A DNA stretch of 64,000 bases, taken from positions 1,922,001 through 1,986,000 of the forward strand of contig NZ_CP046401.1 in assembly GCF_009762775.1 (NCBI RefSeq), in the 5' to 3' direction. Shown piece after piece: positions 25,910-34,592 of this stretch. The notes under the pieces are model-generated. The model saw only the letters and a list, made by a program, of their open reading frames with translations, searched no databases and was not told the DNA's origin. Position 1 is the first letter of the stretch. Each line of letters opens with the position of its first letter. Made by a program: the position numbers and the translations under genes. The stretch is from Maribellus comscasis (GTDB lineage: Bacteria; Bacteroidota; Bacteroidia; Bacteroidales; Prolixibacteraceae).

Positions 25910-26233
25910 ATGTTCACTAAAAACAATTCAAAAGAATTTAAACCGCTCATCAAAGGAGTTTTAATGCGTCCTTTGGTTTTTGAAGAAAAAACAATACTAT
26001 GTGAATTCAAGCTACAAAAAGGAAATATCCTTCCCAGCCACCAACATCCGTATGAACAAACCGGCTATCTGGTTTCAGGGAAATTAAAATTCAGAATAGG
26101 CGAAATATGGCACGATGCAGAAACAGGAGACAGCTGGTGTATACCTGATAATGTGGAACATGAAGTTGAAATAGTTGAAGATTCGATAGTAATCGAGCTG
26201 TTCGCGCCCATCCGTCCCGACTATCTTCCTTAA
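25910..26233 (+). CDS. Small cupin protein
   Basis: 107 aa, single conserved-barrel cupin. Motif 1 is SHQHPYEQTGYLVSGKLKF (two His and a Glu for metal) and motif 2 is GDSWCIPDNVEHEVEI (His ligand). Small cupins of this type act as dioxygenases, isomerases or sensors; nothing here tells which. It lies 83 bp before nadB on the same strand but the space contains a promoter box, so it need not be part of the NAD operon. Confidence 0.85.
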   Translation: MFTKNNSKEFKPLIKGVLMRPLVFEEKTILCEFKLQKGNILPSHQHPYEQTGYLVSGKLKFRIGEIWHDAETGDSWCIPDNVEHEVEIVEDSIVIELFAPIRPDYLP

Positions 26234-26282
26234 TAAATCTATTATTCGTGAAAAAATTCATGTAATTGCTTAAAAGAAATAC

Positions 26283-26290
26283 TAACTTTG
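26283..26290 (+). promoter_or_regulatory. Putative -7 element of nadB
   Basis: TAACTTTG, a perfect TAnnTTTG, 26 bp before the chosen nadB ATG. It supports the ATG at 26317 over the earlier in-frame start at 26266, which would place the promoter inside the gene. Confidence 0.4.
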
Positions 26291-26316
26291 CGCGTCGTTC
26301 CGGAAAGGACTATTTA

Positions 26317-27888
26317 ATGCAAATACTTGAATTTGACACAGTTGTAATCGGCAGTGGATTAGCAGGGCTTACGGCTGCATTTCACTCTTCGAAATATGGG
26401 AAAGTTGCTATTGTAACAAAATCGCAACTTGACACCAGTAATTCTTATTACGCCCAGGGCGGGATTGCTGCTGCAATTACCGATGACGATTCTCCCGAAC
26501 AACATCTGCGCGACACCAGCGATGCAGGCCGTGGACTTTGTGACATCGACGCCGTTGAGGTTTTAGTAAATGAAGGAAAAGACAGGGTTTTAGACCTTAT
26601 CAGTTTAGGCATGGCCTTTGACAAAAAAGAAGGAAATTATGTACTTGGACTGGAGGGAGGTCATAGAAAACGCAGGATTTTGCATGCCGGAGGAGATGCA
26701 ACGGGGAAAGAACTAACCTGTTTTATGCTGCAAAAAGTAAAAGCGCAAAAAAACGTTCAAGCCTTTGAATATGTAGCAGCGATTCATCTTATAAAAGAAA
26801 AGAACTGCATTTTAGGCGTCCAGTGTTATGACTTTACCACGCAAAAAAATATTGTATTTAAATGTAAAGCAGTAATAGTGGCAACCGGAGGTTTGTCCAG
26901 AATTTTTGCCCGTTCGACAAACCCGCACACAGCAACCGGAGATGGAATAGCCATGGCTTATGAAGCAGGAGCAAAAATTGCCGACATGGAATTTATTCAG
27001 TTTCATCCGTCGGCCCTGTATGTTCCAGGAAAAGAAGCCTACCTGATTAGTGAAGCAGTAAGAGGAGAAGGTGCCTGGTTGCTTGATAAAAACGGAAACC
27101 GATTTATGAAAGACATTCACCCACAGGCCGAACTCGCACCGCGTGATGTAGTCGCTTACAACATTTTCAGGCAAATTCAGAAGTCCGGGGCCAATCACGT
27201 ATATCTTTCTCTACGGCACCTTGAAAAAGCAAAAATTGAAAAACGCTTTTATCACATCAATTCTCATTTAAAAGAATATGGATTTGATTTAAGCTCCGAT
27301 TTATTACCAATATCGCCGGCAGCGCATTATATGGTTGGGGGAATAAAAACCAACCTTGAAGCGGAAACCAACATTTCCGGACTGTTTGTTTGTGGCGAAG
27401 CTGCTTCAACGGGAGTAATGGGAGCCAACCGACTTGCCAGTAACTCCTTACTTGAATGTTTGGTGTTTGGAAAAAGAGCCAGCGAAAAGGCAGCAAAAAT
27501 CAAAGAAAAAGAATGTAATTTTCCTGAAATAAGCCCAATAAGCGTAGATCCATCAAACGAAAAAATATTTCTGGAAATTCAAAATAAACTGGCAGAAACG
27601 ATGACCAAATACCTGGGAATTGTCAGGACACAAAAAGAAATGGAAGATGCGCTACGCTATTTCAACCAGCTTGAAACCAGATTTGAAAATTACAATAACG
27701 AATACAATCTTTTAAAAATAAAAAACTCCGTTCAAATTTGTAAATTAATAACAATGGCTGCGCTGAATCGTGAGGAAAGCAGAGGTGGACACATTCGGGA
27801 GGATTTTAAAAATGAAAAACCGGAATTTGAACACCACAGCATTCAGCAAAAAGACAGGAATATTCAGTTTGAACCAGTAAGAAAATAA
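26317..27888 (+). CDS. nadB: L-aspartate oxidase
   Basis: 523 aa. Flavoenzyme that oxidises aspartate to iminoaspartate, first step of de novo NAD synthesis. The FAD fold opens with VVIGSGLAGLTAAFHSS; further hallmarks are SYYAQGGIAAAI, GGHRKRRILHAGGDATG, EFIQFHPSALY and TGVMGANRLASNSLLE. The C-terminal helical domain (REESRGGHIREDF) is complete. The start MQILEFDT at 26317 fits the family N-terminus. nadC follows after 5 bp, so the two form an operon; nadA is not in the window. Confidence 0.95.
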   Translation: MQILEFDTVVIGSGLAGLTAAFHSSKYGKVAIVTKSQLDTSNSYYAQGGIAAAITDDDSPEQHLRDTSDAGRGLCDIDAVEVLVNEGKDRVLDLISLGMAFDKKEGNYVLGLEGGHRKRRILHAGGDATGKELTCFMLQKVKAQKNVQAFEYVAAIHLIKEKNCILGVQCYDFTTQKNIVFKCKAVIVATGGLSRIFARSTNPHTATGDGIAMAYEAGAKIADMEFIQFHPSALYVPGKEAYLISEAVRGEGAWLLDKNGNRFMKDIHPQAELAPRDVVAYNIFRQIQKSGANHVYLSLRHLEKAKIEKRFYHINSHLKEYGFDLSSDLLPISPAAHYMVGGIKTNLEAETNISGLFVCGEAASTGVMGANRLASNSLLECLVFGKRASEKAAKIKEKECNFPEISPISVDPSNEKIFLEIQNKLAETMTKYLGIVRTQKEMEDALRYFNQLETRFENYNNEYNLLKIKNSVQICKLITMAALNREESRGGHIREDFKNEKPEFEHHSIQQKDRNIQFEPVRK

Positions 27889-27893
27889 ATATC

Positions 27894-28736
27894 ATGGATG
27901 AAAAAATATTGAAATCAGCAGAAGTGCTTTTTAATTTGGCATATGCTGAGGATATAGGGGACGGCGATATAACCACAAATAATCTGATTCCTCCAAACAA
28001 AAATAAAACCGCTATTCTGGTGGCAAAAGAAGAAGGAGTGGTTGCCGGTCTTCCGGTTGCCGAAATGGTTTTTAAAAAGTTTGACGAAAAACTGCAATGG
28101 AAAACCATATTGCCGGATGGAAGTAAAGTAAAACAAGGAGATATTATCGCTGAATTTAATGGAAATTACAGGGCCTTGTTAACGGGCGAAAGAAAAGCTT
28201 TAAATTTTTTGCAGCGTTTATCGGGAATTGCCTCTTATGCCAATAAATGTATGAAAGAAGTAGAGGGAACAAAAGTTGAAATTCTGGACACCCGGAAAAC
28301 TTTGCCCGGCTACCGTTACCTTGATAAATACGCCGTAAGAATGGGAGGTGCATCAAATCACCGTTTTGGGCTGTATGATATGGTAATGATTAAAGACAAT
28401 CACATACAGGTTGCCGGCGGTATAAAACAGGCGGTTGAAGCCATTCGTAATAAGATTCCGAAAAGTATTAAGATTGAAGTTGAAACAACAAACCTTGAAA
28501 TGGTACAAGAAGCATTGGATGCTGATGTGGATATAATAATGCTGGATAATATGAGTTCCAAATTGATGACAGAGGCTGTTAAACTGATAAATAAAAAAGC
28601 AAAAATTGAAGCTTCAGGAAACATGACTATCAAACGCATCAGAAAAGTAGCAGGCACCGGAGTTGACTATATTTCCATTGGTGCATTGACGCATTCGGTA
28701 AAAGCTTTGGATATCAGTCAAAGAATTATTGATTAA
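27894..28736 (+). CDS. nadC: Nicotinate-nucleotide pyrophosphorylase (quinolinate phosphoribosyltransferase)
   Basis: 280 aa. Converts quinolinate and PRPP to nicotinate mononucleotide with loss of CO2. Diagnostic segments: AYAEDIGDGDITTNNLIP near the start, GERKALNFLQRLSGIAS, LDTRKTLPGYRYLDKYAV, GGASNHRFGLYDMVMIKDNH and IEVETTNLEMVQEAL. Length is normal. It sits 5 bp behind nadB and its TAA is followed directly by the coaX ATG. Confidence 0.95.
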   Translation: MDEKILKSAEVLFNLAYAEDIGDGDITTNNLIPPNKNKTAILVAKEEGVVAGLPVAEMVFKKFDEKLQWKTILPDGSKVKQGDIIAEFNGNYRALLTGERKALNFLQRLSGIASYANKCMKEVEGTKVEILDTRKTLPGYRYLDKYAVRMGGASNHRFGLYDMVMIKDNHIQVAGGIKQAVEAIRNKIPKSIKIEVETTNLEMVQEALDADVDIIMLDNMSSKLMTEAVKLINKKAKIEASGNMTIKRIRKVAGTGVDYISIGALTHSVKALDISQRIID

Positions 28737-29468
28737 ATGAACCTGGTAATTGATATTGGAAATACCCGCGCAAAGTTTTCGGTGTTCAATCACGGGGAAG
28801 TTATAATAACAGTCCCGGTTGAAGAATTTTTACCGAAACATATTGAAGTTTTAAAAGACGAACATCCTTCGCTTGACAAAGTAATTTTATCATCGGTTAA
28901 AGAATACTCGCCGCAGCTCAAGGAAGCATTACAAAACAATTTCAAAACATTTATTGAGTTGGATCACCAAACACCAATTCCGTTAGAAAACAAATACATT
29001 TCAAAAAAAACACTTGGCAAAGACCGAATTGCCGCAGCCGTTGGAGCATACGATTTATATCCCGACACAAATGTTTTGATTATTGACGCAGGCACAGCAA
29101 TAACATACGACATGGTAAACGACAAAAGTCAATACCTTGGCGGAAATATCTCTCCGGGGATAACGATGAGATTTAAAGCATTACATCAATTTACCGGAAA
29201 ACTTCCGTTGGTCGAACAAAAGCCATACAATAAATTGTATGGCCTCACCACCGAAGAGGCCATCCTTGCCGGTGTTCAAAACGGAGTAACATACGAAGTG
29301 GATAAAACCATTGAAAATTTTAAGGAATTTTATAGTAATTTAAAAGTTATTATTACCGGAGGCGATGCTGAATTTTTTGATAAAAAATTAAAAAATTCTT
29401 TCTTTGTACATTTCAATTTAGTAGCCTTAGGTTTAAATCGCATATTAGAACATAATGGGGAGAATTAG
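28737..29468 (+). CDS. coaX: Type III pantothenate kinase
   Basis: 243 aa. Phosphorylates pantothenate, first step of coenzyme A synthesis. Motifs: NLVIDIGNTRAKFSVF (phosphate 1), KTLGKDRIAAAVGAYD and IIDAGTAITYDMV (acidic residue for catalysis), YLGGNISPGITMRFKALH. The ATG directly follows the nadC stop. The 3' end overlaps the next gene by 14 bp, indicating coupled translation with the envelope genes. Confidence 0.95.
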   Translation: MNLVIDIGNTRAKFSVFNHGEVIITVPVEEFLPKHIEVLKDEHPSLDKVILSSVKEYSPQLKEALQNNFKTFIELDHQTPIPLENKYISKKTLGKDRIAAAVGAYDLYPDTNVLIIDAGTAITYDMVNDKSQYLGGNISPGITMRFKALHQFTGKLPLVEQKPYNKLYGLTTEEAILAGVQNGVTYEVDKTIENFKEFYSNLKVIITGGDAEFFDKKLKNSFFVHFNLVALGLNRILEHNGEN

Positions 29469-30735
29469 CAGAGTTAGTCTTATTATCGGATTAATACTTT
29501 TTCCGACAATATTATTTGCACAATTTAATAACAACACAACATCACCTTATTCAAGATTTGGATTAGGAGACCTTTCTTCCAGAAGCCTGGGGCGAACTAC
29601 AGCTATGGGGGGTGCTTCACTGGCAAGCCGAAACAGTTTACAAATAAACATGGCAAATCCGGCATCCTACAATTCGCTTGATTCGCTTGCCTTTTTATTC
29701 GAATTTGGATTAAATGGTAAGTTTTCAAATTTTAACAGTGAACTGGAAAGTACGGGTGCCAATGATATCAATTTCAGTTATCTGGCATTCAATTTTCGCA
29801 TCACTCCATGGATGGCTGCGAGTATGGGACTGACACCTTACTCAAATGTTGGCTACAACATTGAGGTGTATGACTATTTGGAAAACACAGGAAACTTCCT
29901 GACCGTATATTACGGAGACGGCTCTCTGTCAAGGGCTTATATTGGCACAGCCATTCAACCTTTTAAAAATGTTTCATTAGGCGTCAACTTAAACTATCTG
30001 TTTGGCAGCCTGACACATAACGCAGAGTTATATTTTCTTGATGCTTCTGACTTTTATAATACCCAAAAATACGAACGTATACGAATCCGACAGTTTGGCT
30101 TTGATCTTGGATTACAGGCTACATTGCCTTTAAAAAATGACCAGCAGATTATTTTTGGTGCAATACTTGAAAACAAACCGGAATACACAGCTTTTAAATC
30201 AGATATAATTCAAAAAAACCTGACGGCTTCTTCAACGACGGATCTGGACACACTAAACATTCAGGAAGAAGAAAAAGGAAAAATTAAATTTCCGTTAACA
30301 TATGGCGCAGGCGTTTCATATGTTAAGGCAAACGAATGGGAAGTGAACTTCGATTATTACCACCAAACATGGTCTGACGCAACTTTTTTCGGAACGATAA
30401 ACCCAGTTTTAACAGATTTAGATAAATTTGCAATTGGTGCAGAATGGATTCCTGAGAAATTTTCTATTCGAAGCTACATAAAAAGAGTGGCATATCGCGC
30501 CGGGTTAAAATATGAAAAATCATACCTTATGCTTAGTAATCAACAAATTGATGATTTTGGCATAACTTTTGGTGTTGGGTTACCGATATATCGTTCCAGT
30601 TCAACAATTAACATAGCTGCTGAATTGGGGAGAAGAGGCACAAAAAAGAATAATTTAATTGAAGAAAAGTACGCAAAATTAAATCTAAGTGTTAATTTGC
30701 ACGACCTTTGGTTTATCAAAAGGAGATACGATTAA
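29455..30735 (+). CDS. FadL/OmpP1-like outer-membrane protein
   Basis: 426 aa with signal peptide (SLIIGLILFPTILFAQ) then NNTTSPYSRFGLGDLSSRSLG, and a 14-strand-type beta-barrel with alternating hydrophobic strands to the end. It resembles Bacteroidota FadL/OmpP1-family porins (MGGASLASRNSLQINMANPASY). Natural substrate unknown. The 14-bp overlap with coaX and the tight order with the TPR protein, lptC and PpiD-like gene is a layout I associate with Bacteroidales envelope-assembly operons. Confidence 0.75.
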   Translation: MGRISRVSLIIGLILFPTILFAQFNNNTTSPYSRFGLGDLSSRSLGRTTAMGGASLASRNSLQINMANPASYNSLDSLAFLFEFGLNGKFSNFNSELESTGANDINFSYLAFNFRITPWMAASMGLTPYSNVGYNIEVYDYLENTGNFLTVYYGDGSLSRAYIGTAIQPFKNVSLGVNLNYLFGSLTHNAELYFLDASDFYNTQKYERIRIRQFGFDLGLQATLPLKNDQQIIFGAILENKPEYTAFKSDIIQKNLTASSTTDLDTLNIQEEEKGKIKFPLTYGAGVSYVKANEWEVNFDYYHQTWSDATFFGTINPVLTDLDKFAIGAEWIPEKFSIRSYIKRVAYRAGLKYEKSYLMLSNQQIDDFGITFGVGLPIYRSSSTINIAAELGRRGTKKNNLIEEKYAKLNLSVNLHDLWFIKRRYD

Positions 30736-30764
30736 GAATAATTAAAATAAAAACTAATACTACA

Positions 30765-32405
30765 ATGAAAGCTAATAATATTCGTAAAACGATGCTATTC
30801 GTGTCAGTTTTGATGTTTTTCTCAACTTTCGCAATAGGGCAAAAAGTTTTTAAAGGTACAGTTTACCGAGATGGTGAGCCGGCTGCCGGGGTTACCGTTG
30901 AAGTTCACAAAGGGGGAGATATGATGACCAGTTTCGATGGTAAATATGAGTTACAAGGCGATGAGAAATCAAAATGGATTCGGTTTACGTTTATCGATGA
31001 TACAGAAAAAATAGATATTCCTGAAAATTCAGATGGTATTATCAATTTTGCTTTTGACGGAAATATTCCTGAAGAAGGCGGAGGCGGGAGTGCAGCAGTT
31101 GGAGGTGTTAGCATGAAAAGCCAGGAAGAATTGGTTAAAGAACAGAATCAGGATTATATCAATGAATATTCATTATATACTGAATTTTACAAACAGGATG
31201 ACTATAATTCAGCACTTCCTCACTGGAAAAAGATATATAGCAATTTCCCAAAATCTTCTTCCAATGTATACATTCAAGGGATAAAGATGTACCAAAGTTT
31301 TGTTGAGAATGCATCTAGTCCGGAAGAAAAAAACAAGTTCATCGATGAGTTGATGAAGATTTACGACAAAAGGGTCGAATATTTTGGAGAAGAAGGATAT
31401 GTTCTTGGAAGAAAAGGAACGGATTGGCTAAAATATAAAGTAGTTCAGCAGGAGCTAAGCTTAGATGCCCAAAAAAGTGCATTGAAAAGCGGTTATGAAT
31501 GGATTAGCAAATCGGTAGAATTACAGGGCGACAAAACAGAAGCACCGGTTTTGGTATTGTTAATGCAGACTTCAAAATCGTTGTTTAAACTTGGTGAGCT
31601 TTCAAAAGAAACAGTAGTAATGAATTACGAGAAATGTAATACCATTATGAACTCGATTATAAGCCAAAATTCCGATGCAGAACTCGTTTCTGTAATTAAA
31701 GAAAAAATTCAACCTGCAATTGAAAGCATTTTTGGAACGTCTGGAGCAGCCGATTGCGAAGCCCTGGTAAATATTTACAAACCGCAGTTTCAGGAAAAAG
31801 GGAACGATATCGATTTCATCAAATCAATGCTTCTTAAATTGGGACGTGCTGATTGTGACGAAAGCGAACTGTTTGCTGAAGCCACAGAAAAATTATATGA
31901 TCTTGAACCATCAGCGTTGGCCGCTTACAACATGGCCCGCCGCCTGGTAAAAAGAGGCGACATTGAGAAAGCAAAAGAATACTACAAAGAAGCCATGGAG
32001 CAAGAAACAGATGAGGAGCTTCTGGCAACCTATTATATGCAGTATGCAAAAGTTCTTTTCAGCCAAAGTACCTATCCGGAAGCACGCAGTTACGCTAGAA
32101 AAGTATTGGATATCCAGGATAACTGTGAAGCGAACATGTTGTTAGGTGAAATCTATGTTCAGGCAACCCGTTCTTTTAGCGGTTCAAAACTTGAAAAAGA
32201 TGCCGTCTTCTGGTTGGCTGCTGATTATTTTGCCAAAGCAAGAAGAGGAGAAGATTGCTCGATTGAAGCAGCACAAAAAATTGCTACTTACAGCGCTTAC
32301 TTTCCAAATAAAGAAGATGCTTTTATGGAAGGACTACAGGAAGGACAAACTTACAAAATTGGTGGTTGGATAAATGAATCAACAAAAGTAAGGTTCAATA
32401 AATAA
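30765..32405 (+). CDS. Secreted TPR protein with N-terminal carboxypeptidase-regulatory-like domain
   Basis: 546 aa. Signal peptide (MLFVSVLMFFSTFAIGQ), a small beta domain (VFKGTVYRDGEPAAGVTVEV, like CarboxypepD_reg) at residues 27-105, a Gly-rich linker (EEGGGGSAAVGG), then TPR-like helical repeats to the end. Probably a periplasmic scaffold in outer-membrane assembly or outer-membrane associated; exact role unknown. The ATG at 30765 starts the signal peptide; an in-frame start at 30708 lies inside the preceding gene. Position between the porin and lptC supports an envelope role. Confidence 0.75.
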   Translation: MKANNIRKTMLFVSVLMFFSTFAIGQKVFKGTVYRDGEPAAGVTVEVHKGGDMMTSFDGKYELQGDEKSKWIRFTFIDDTEKIDIPENSDGIINFAFDGNIPEEGGGGSAAVGGVSMKSQEELVKEQNQDYINEYSLYTEFYKQDDYNSALPHWKKIYSNFPKSSSNVYIQGIKMYQSFVENASSPEEKNKFIDELMKIYDKRVEYFGEEGYVLGRKGTDWLKYKVVQQELSLDAQKSALKSGYEWISKSVELQGDKTEAPVLVLLMQTSKSLFKLGELSKETVVMNYEKCNTIMNSIISQNSDAELVSVIKEKIQPAIESIFGTSGAADCEALVNIYKPQFQEKGNDIDFIKSMLLKLGRADCDESELFAEATEKLYDLEPSALAAYNMARRLVKRGDIEKAKEYYKEAMEQETDEELLATYYMQYAKVLFSQSTYPEARSYARKVLDIQDNCEANMLLGEIYVQATRSFSGSKLEKDAVFWLAADYFAKARRGEDCSIEAAQKIATYSAYFPNKEDAFMEGLQEGQTYKIGGWINESTKVRFNK

Positions 32406-32468
32406 AAGAACACTCCTTTCAAATAGGATTTACAAAATCAAACCTATTAAAATTGGTGGTCGGAATAT

Positions 32469-33152
32469 ATGAATCGTCAAAAATTAGGTTTTAAAATAAA
32501 GCAACAAATAAGATCATTAGGTATTGCAGCTCTTTTTATGGGGGCTGCAATACTTTTCTTTGCCTGTGAGAAAAATAACCTCGAAGAAATAAAAGCATTC
32601 AGCTCCGCAGAAGATCTTCCTGTTCTGGAAGCATCTGATTTTGAAACCATCGATACCGACTCCGGTGTTATCAGATACGAATTGAAAGCACCTAAATTGC
32701 TTCAGTTCGAAACTGAAAAAAATTCTTATTCGGAATTTCCTGAAGGTGTTGAACTTACAGAATATGATGCAAACAGAAAAATAGTCTTTAGTATCACTGC
32801 AAATTACGCCAAGCAATTTTTAGAGGAGGACAAGTGGGAAGCAAAAAACAATGTTATTGCAACAAATGCACAAGGAGATACGCTTAAAACAGAACATTTG
32901 ATATACGAAGAAAAGGAAGGGAGGATATATACCGAGGAGTTTGTCCGAATTATTCGACCAGATCAGACCTACACAGGTGTTGGCTTTGAATCGGATCAAG
33001 CTTTGGGAAACTGGAAAATAAAAGATCTAAAAGGGACTGTTTTCGTATCTACAGAAAATACGGAAAATACGGAAAACAATATTCCACAAGAAAATGATTC
33101 AGGGAATGACTCGGACAATCCATCAGGTCAGAAAAAATTAGAATTCAATTAG
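32469..33152 (+). CDS. lptC: LPS export protein LptC
   Basis: 227 aa. Bitopic or lipid-anchored start (LGIAALFMGAAILFFACEKN, possible lipobox Cys33) followed by the LptC beta-jellyroll (ASDFETIDTDSGVIRYELKA, then IVFSITANYAKQFLEEDKWEA and DTLKTEHLIYEEKEGRIYT). It passes LPS from the inner-membrane LptBFG pump to LptA. The C-terminal tail has a short NTENTENTEN repeat. It begins 63 bp after the TPR gene and ends 10 bp before the CBS-domain gene. Confidence 0.85.
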   Translation: MNRQKLGFKIKQQIRSLGIAALFMGAAILFFACEKNNLEEIKAFSSAEDLPVLEASDFETIDTDSGVIRYELKAPKLLQFETEKNSYSEFPEGVELTEYDANRKIVFSITANYAKQFLEEDKWEAKNNVIATNAQGDTLKTEHLIYEEKEGRIYTEEFVRIIRPDQTYTGVGFESDQALGNWKIKDLKGTVFVSTENTENTENNIPQENDSGNDSDNPSGQKKLEFN

Positions 33153-33162
33153 TAAGCCAAAG

Positions 33163-34428
33163 ATGAATCTGTATATTATCATCTTAATTACCATTCTTCT
33201 GTCTGCTTTTTTTTCAGGTATGGAAATCGCTTTTGTATCTGCCAATAAATTACGATTGGAACTGGATAAAAAATCGGAGCCGTTTAGTTCCAGGATTCTA
33301 AAATTTGTTACTGCCGACTCAGGGCATTATATAGCAACCATGCTGGTGGGAAACAACATTGCCCTGGTTATATATGGTATCGCTTTTGCCGGACTTCTCG
33401 AACCCGCTTTTCGGAATTTTATTGAGTCTGAATCATTGATTCTGTTTCTCCAAACCATTGTTTCCACAATAATTATTTTGGTCTTTGCGGAATTTTTACC
33501 CAAAACGCTGTTTCGTATTTTTCCAAATACCATTTTGAATATTTTTGCCCTGCCTCTTGCATTGTTTTATGTGATTTTTTATCCTGTTACAAAATTTACA
33601 ATAAGCATAACCAATTCATTATTAAAACATTTTCTAAAAGCCGATGTAAAAAAATCATCCAAAGATCTCGTTTTTGGGCGGATTGATCTGGATGAATTTG
33701 TAAAAGAAAACGACCATCAGGGCCCGGATAAAAAAATAAATATCGAAACAGAAGTAAAACTTTTTAAAAATGCGCTCGATTTTTCAAAAGTAAAACTCCG
33801 GGAGATTATGGTACCGAGAACAGAGATTGAAATGCTCGACATCAATGCAACAATTAACGATTTACGTCAAAAACTTGTAGAAACAGGCTATTCACGAATC
33901 CTGATTTTTGATGAAAATGTAGACAACATCATCGGGTACGTTCATTCATCAGTAATTTTTCAAAACCCAACTTCGATAAAACCACACATTCAAAAAGTTT
34001 TAATAGTCCCTGAATCAATGCCTGCCAACAAATTATTGAGTACTTTCATCCAGGAACACAGGAGTATAGCTATTGTTGTTGATGAATTTGGAGGAACTTC
34101 AGGGATGGTTACCAGTGAAGATATTCTGGAGGAAATATTTGGAGAAATTGAAGATGAACATGACACCAGCGCAATTATTGAAAAGAAAATAAGTGAAAGC
34201 GAATACATTTTCTCAGGTCGGGCCGAAATTGATTTATTAAACGAAAAATACTTCTTTGAGCTCCCCGAAAGTGAAGAATTTGAGACGCTTGCCGGACTAA
34301 TACTTTTTCATCATGAGAGTATTCCCAAAATTAATACAATAATAAAAATTGACAATTTCCAACTAAAAATATTAAAAGCTACCAGCACAAAAATAGAATT
34401 GGTGAAACTCACACTGCCCGGCGATTAG
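33163..34428 (+). CDS. CNNM/CBS/CorC-domain membrane protein (hemolysin family)
   Basis: 421 aa. N-terminal CNNM membrane domain (MNLYIIILITILLSAFFSGM EIAF and three more helices), a paired CBS module (IMVPRTEIEMLDINATI to VDEFGGTSGMVTSEDILEE) and a C-terminal CorC/HlyC domain (YIFSGRAEIDLLNEKYFF). Members are linked to magnesium/cobalt or sodium transport; the hemolysin name is historical. Related to GldE of gliding bacteria but no other gld gene is here. It follows lptC closely in the envelope operon. Confidence 0.85.
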   Translation: MNLYIIILITILLSAFFSGMEIAFVSANKLRLELDKKSEPFSSRILKFVTADSGHYIATMLVGNNIALVIYGIAFAGLLEPAFRNFIESESLILFLQTIVSTIIILVFAEFLPKTLFRIFPNTILNIFALPLALFYVIFYPVTKFTISITNSLLKHFLKADVKKSSKDLVFGRIDLDEFVKENDHQGPDKKINIETEVKLFKNALDFSKVKLREIMVPRTEIEMLDINATINDLRQKLVETGYSRILIFDENVDNIIGYVHSSVIFQNPTSIKPHIQKVLIVPESMPANKLLSTFIQEHRSIAIVVDEFGGTSGMVTSEDILEEIFGEIEDEHDTSAIIEKKISESEYIFSGRAEIDLLNEKYFFELPESEEFETLAGLILFHHESIPKINTIIKIDNFQLKILKATSTKIELVKLTLPGD

Positions 34429-34592
34429 AAATTACCAAAACGCGCTCACGAATTCATCTTAAAATCAAATGTTTACATAATTTAACAGGGTACTGTTAAA
34501 AAAAAAATAATTGTTCAGGTATAATATCGAAAATTGTTATCTTCGTAGCTCGAAAAAATGAAGTAGAAATTTATTAAAATTACTGTTATTCA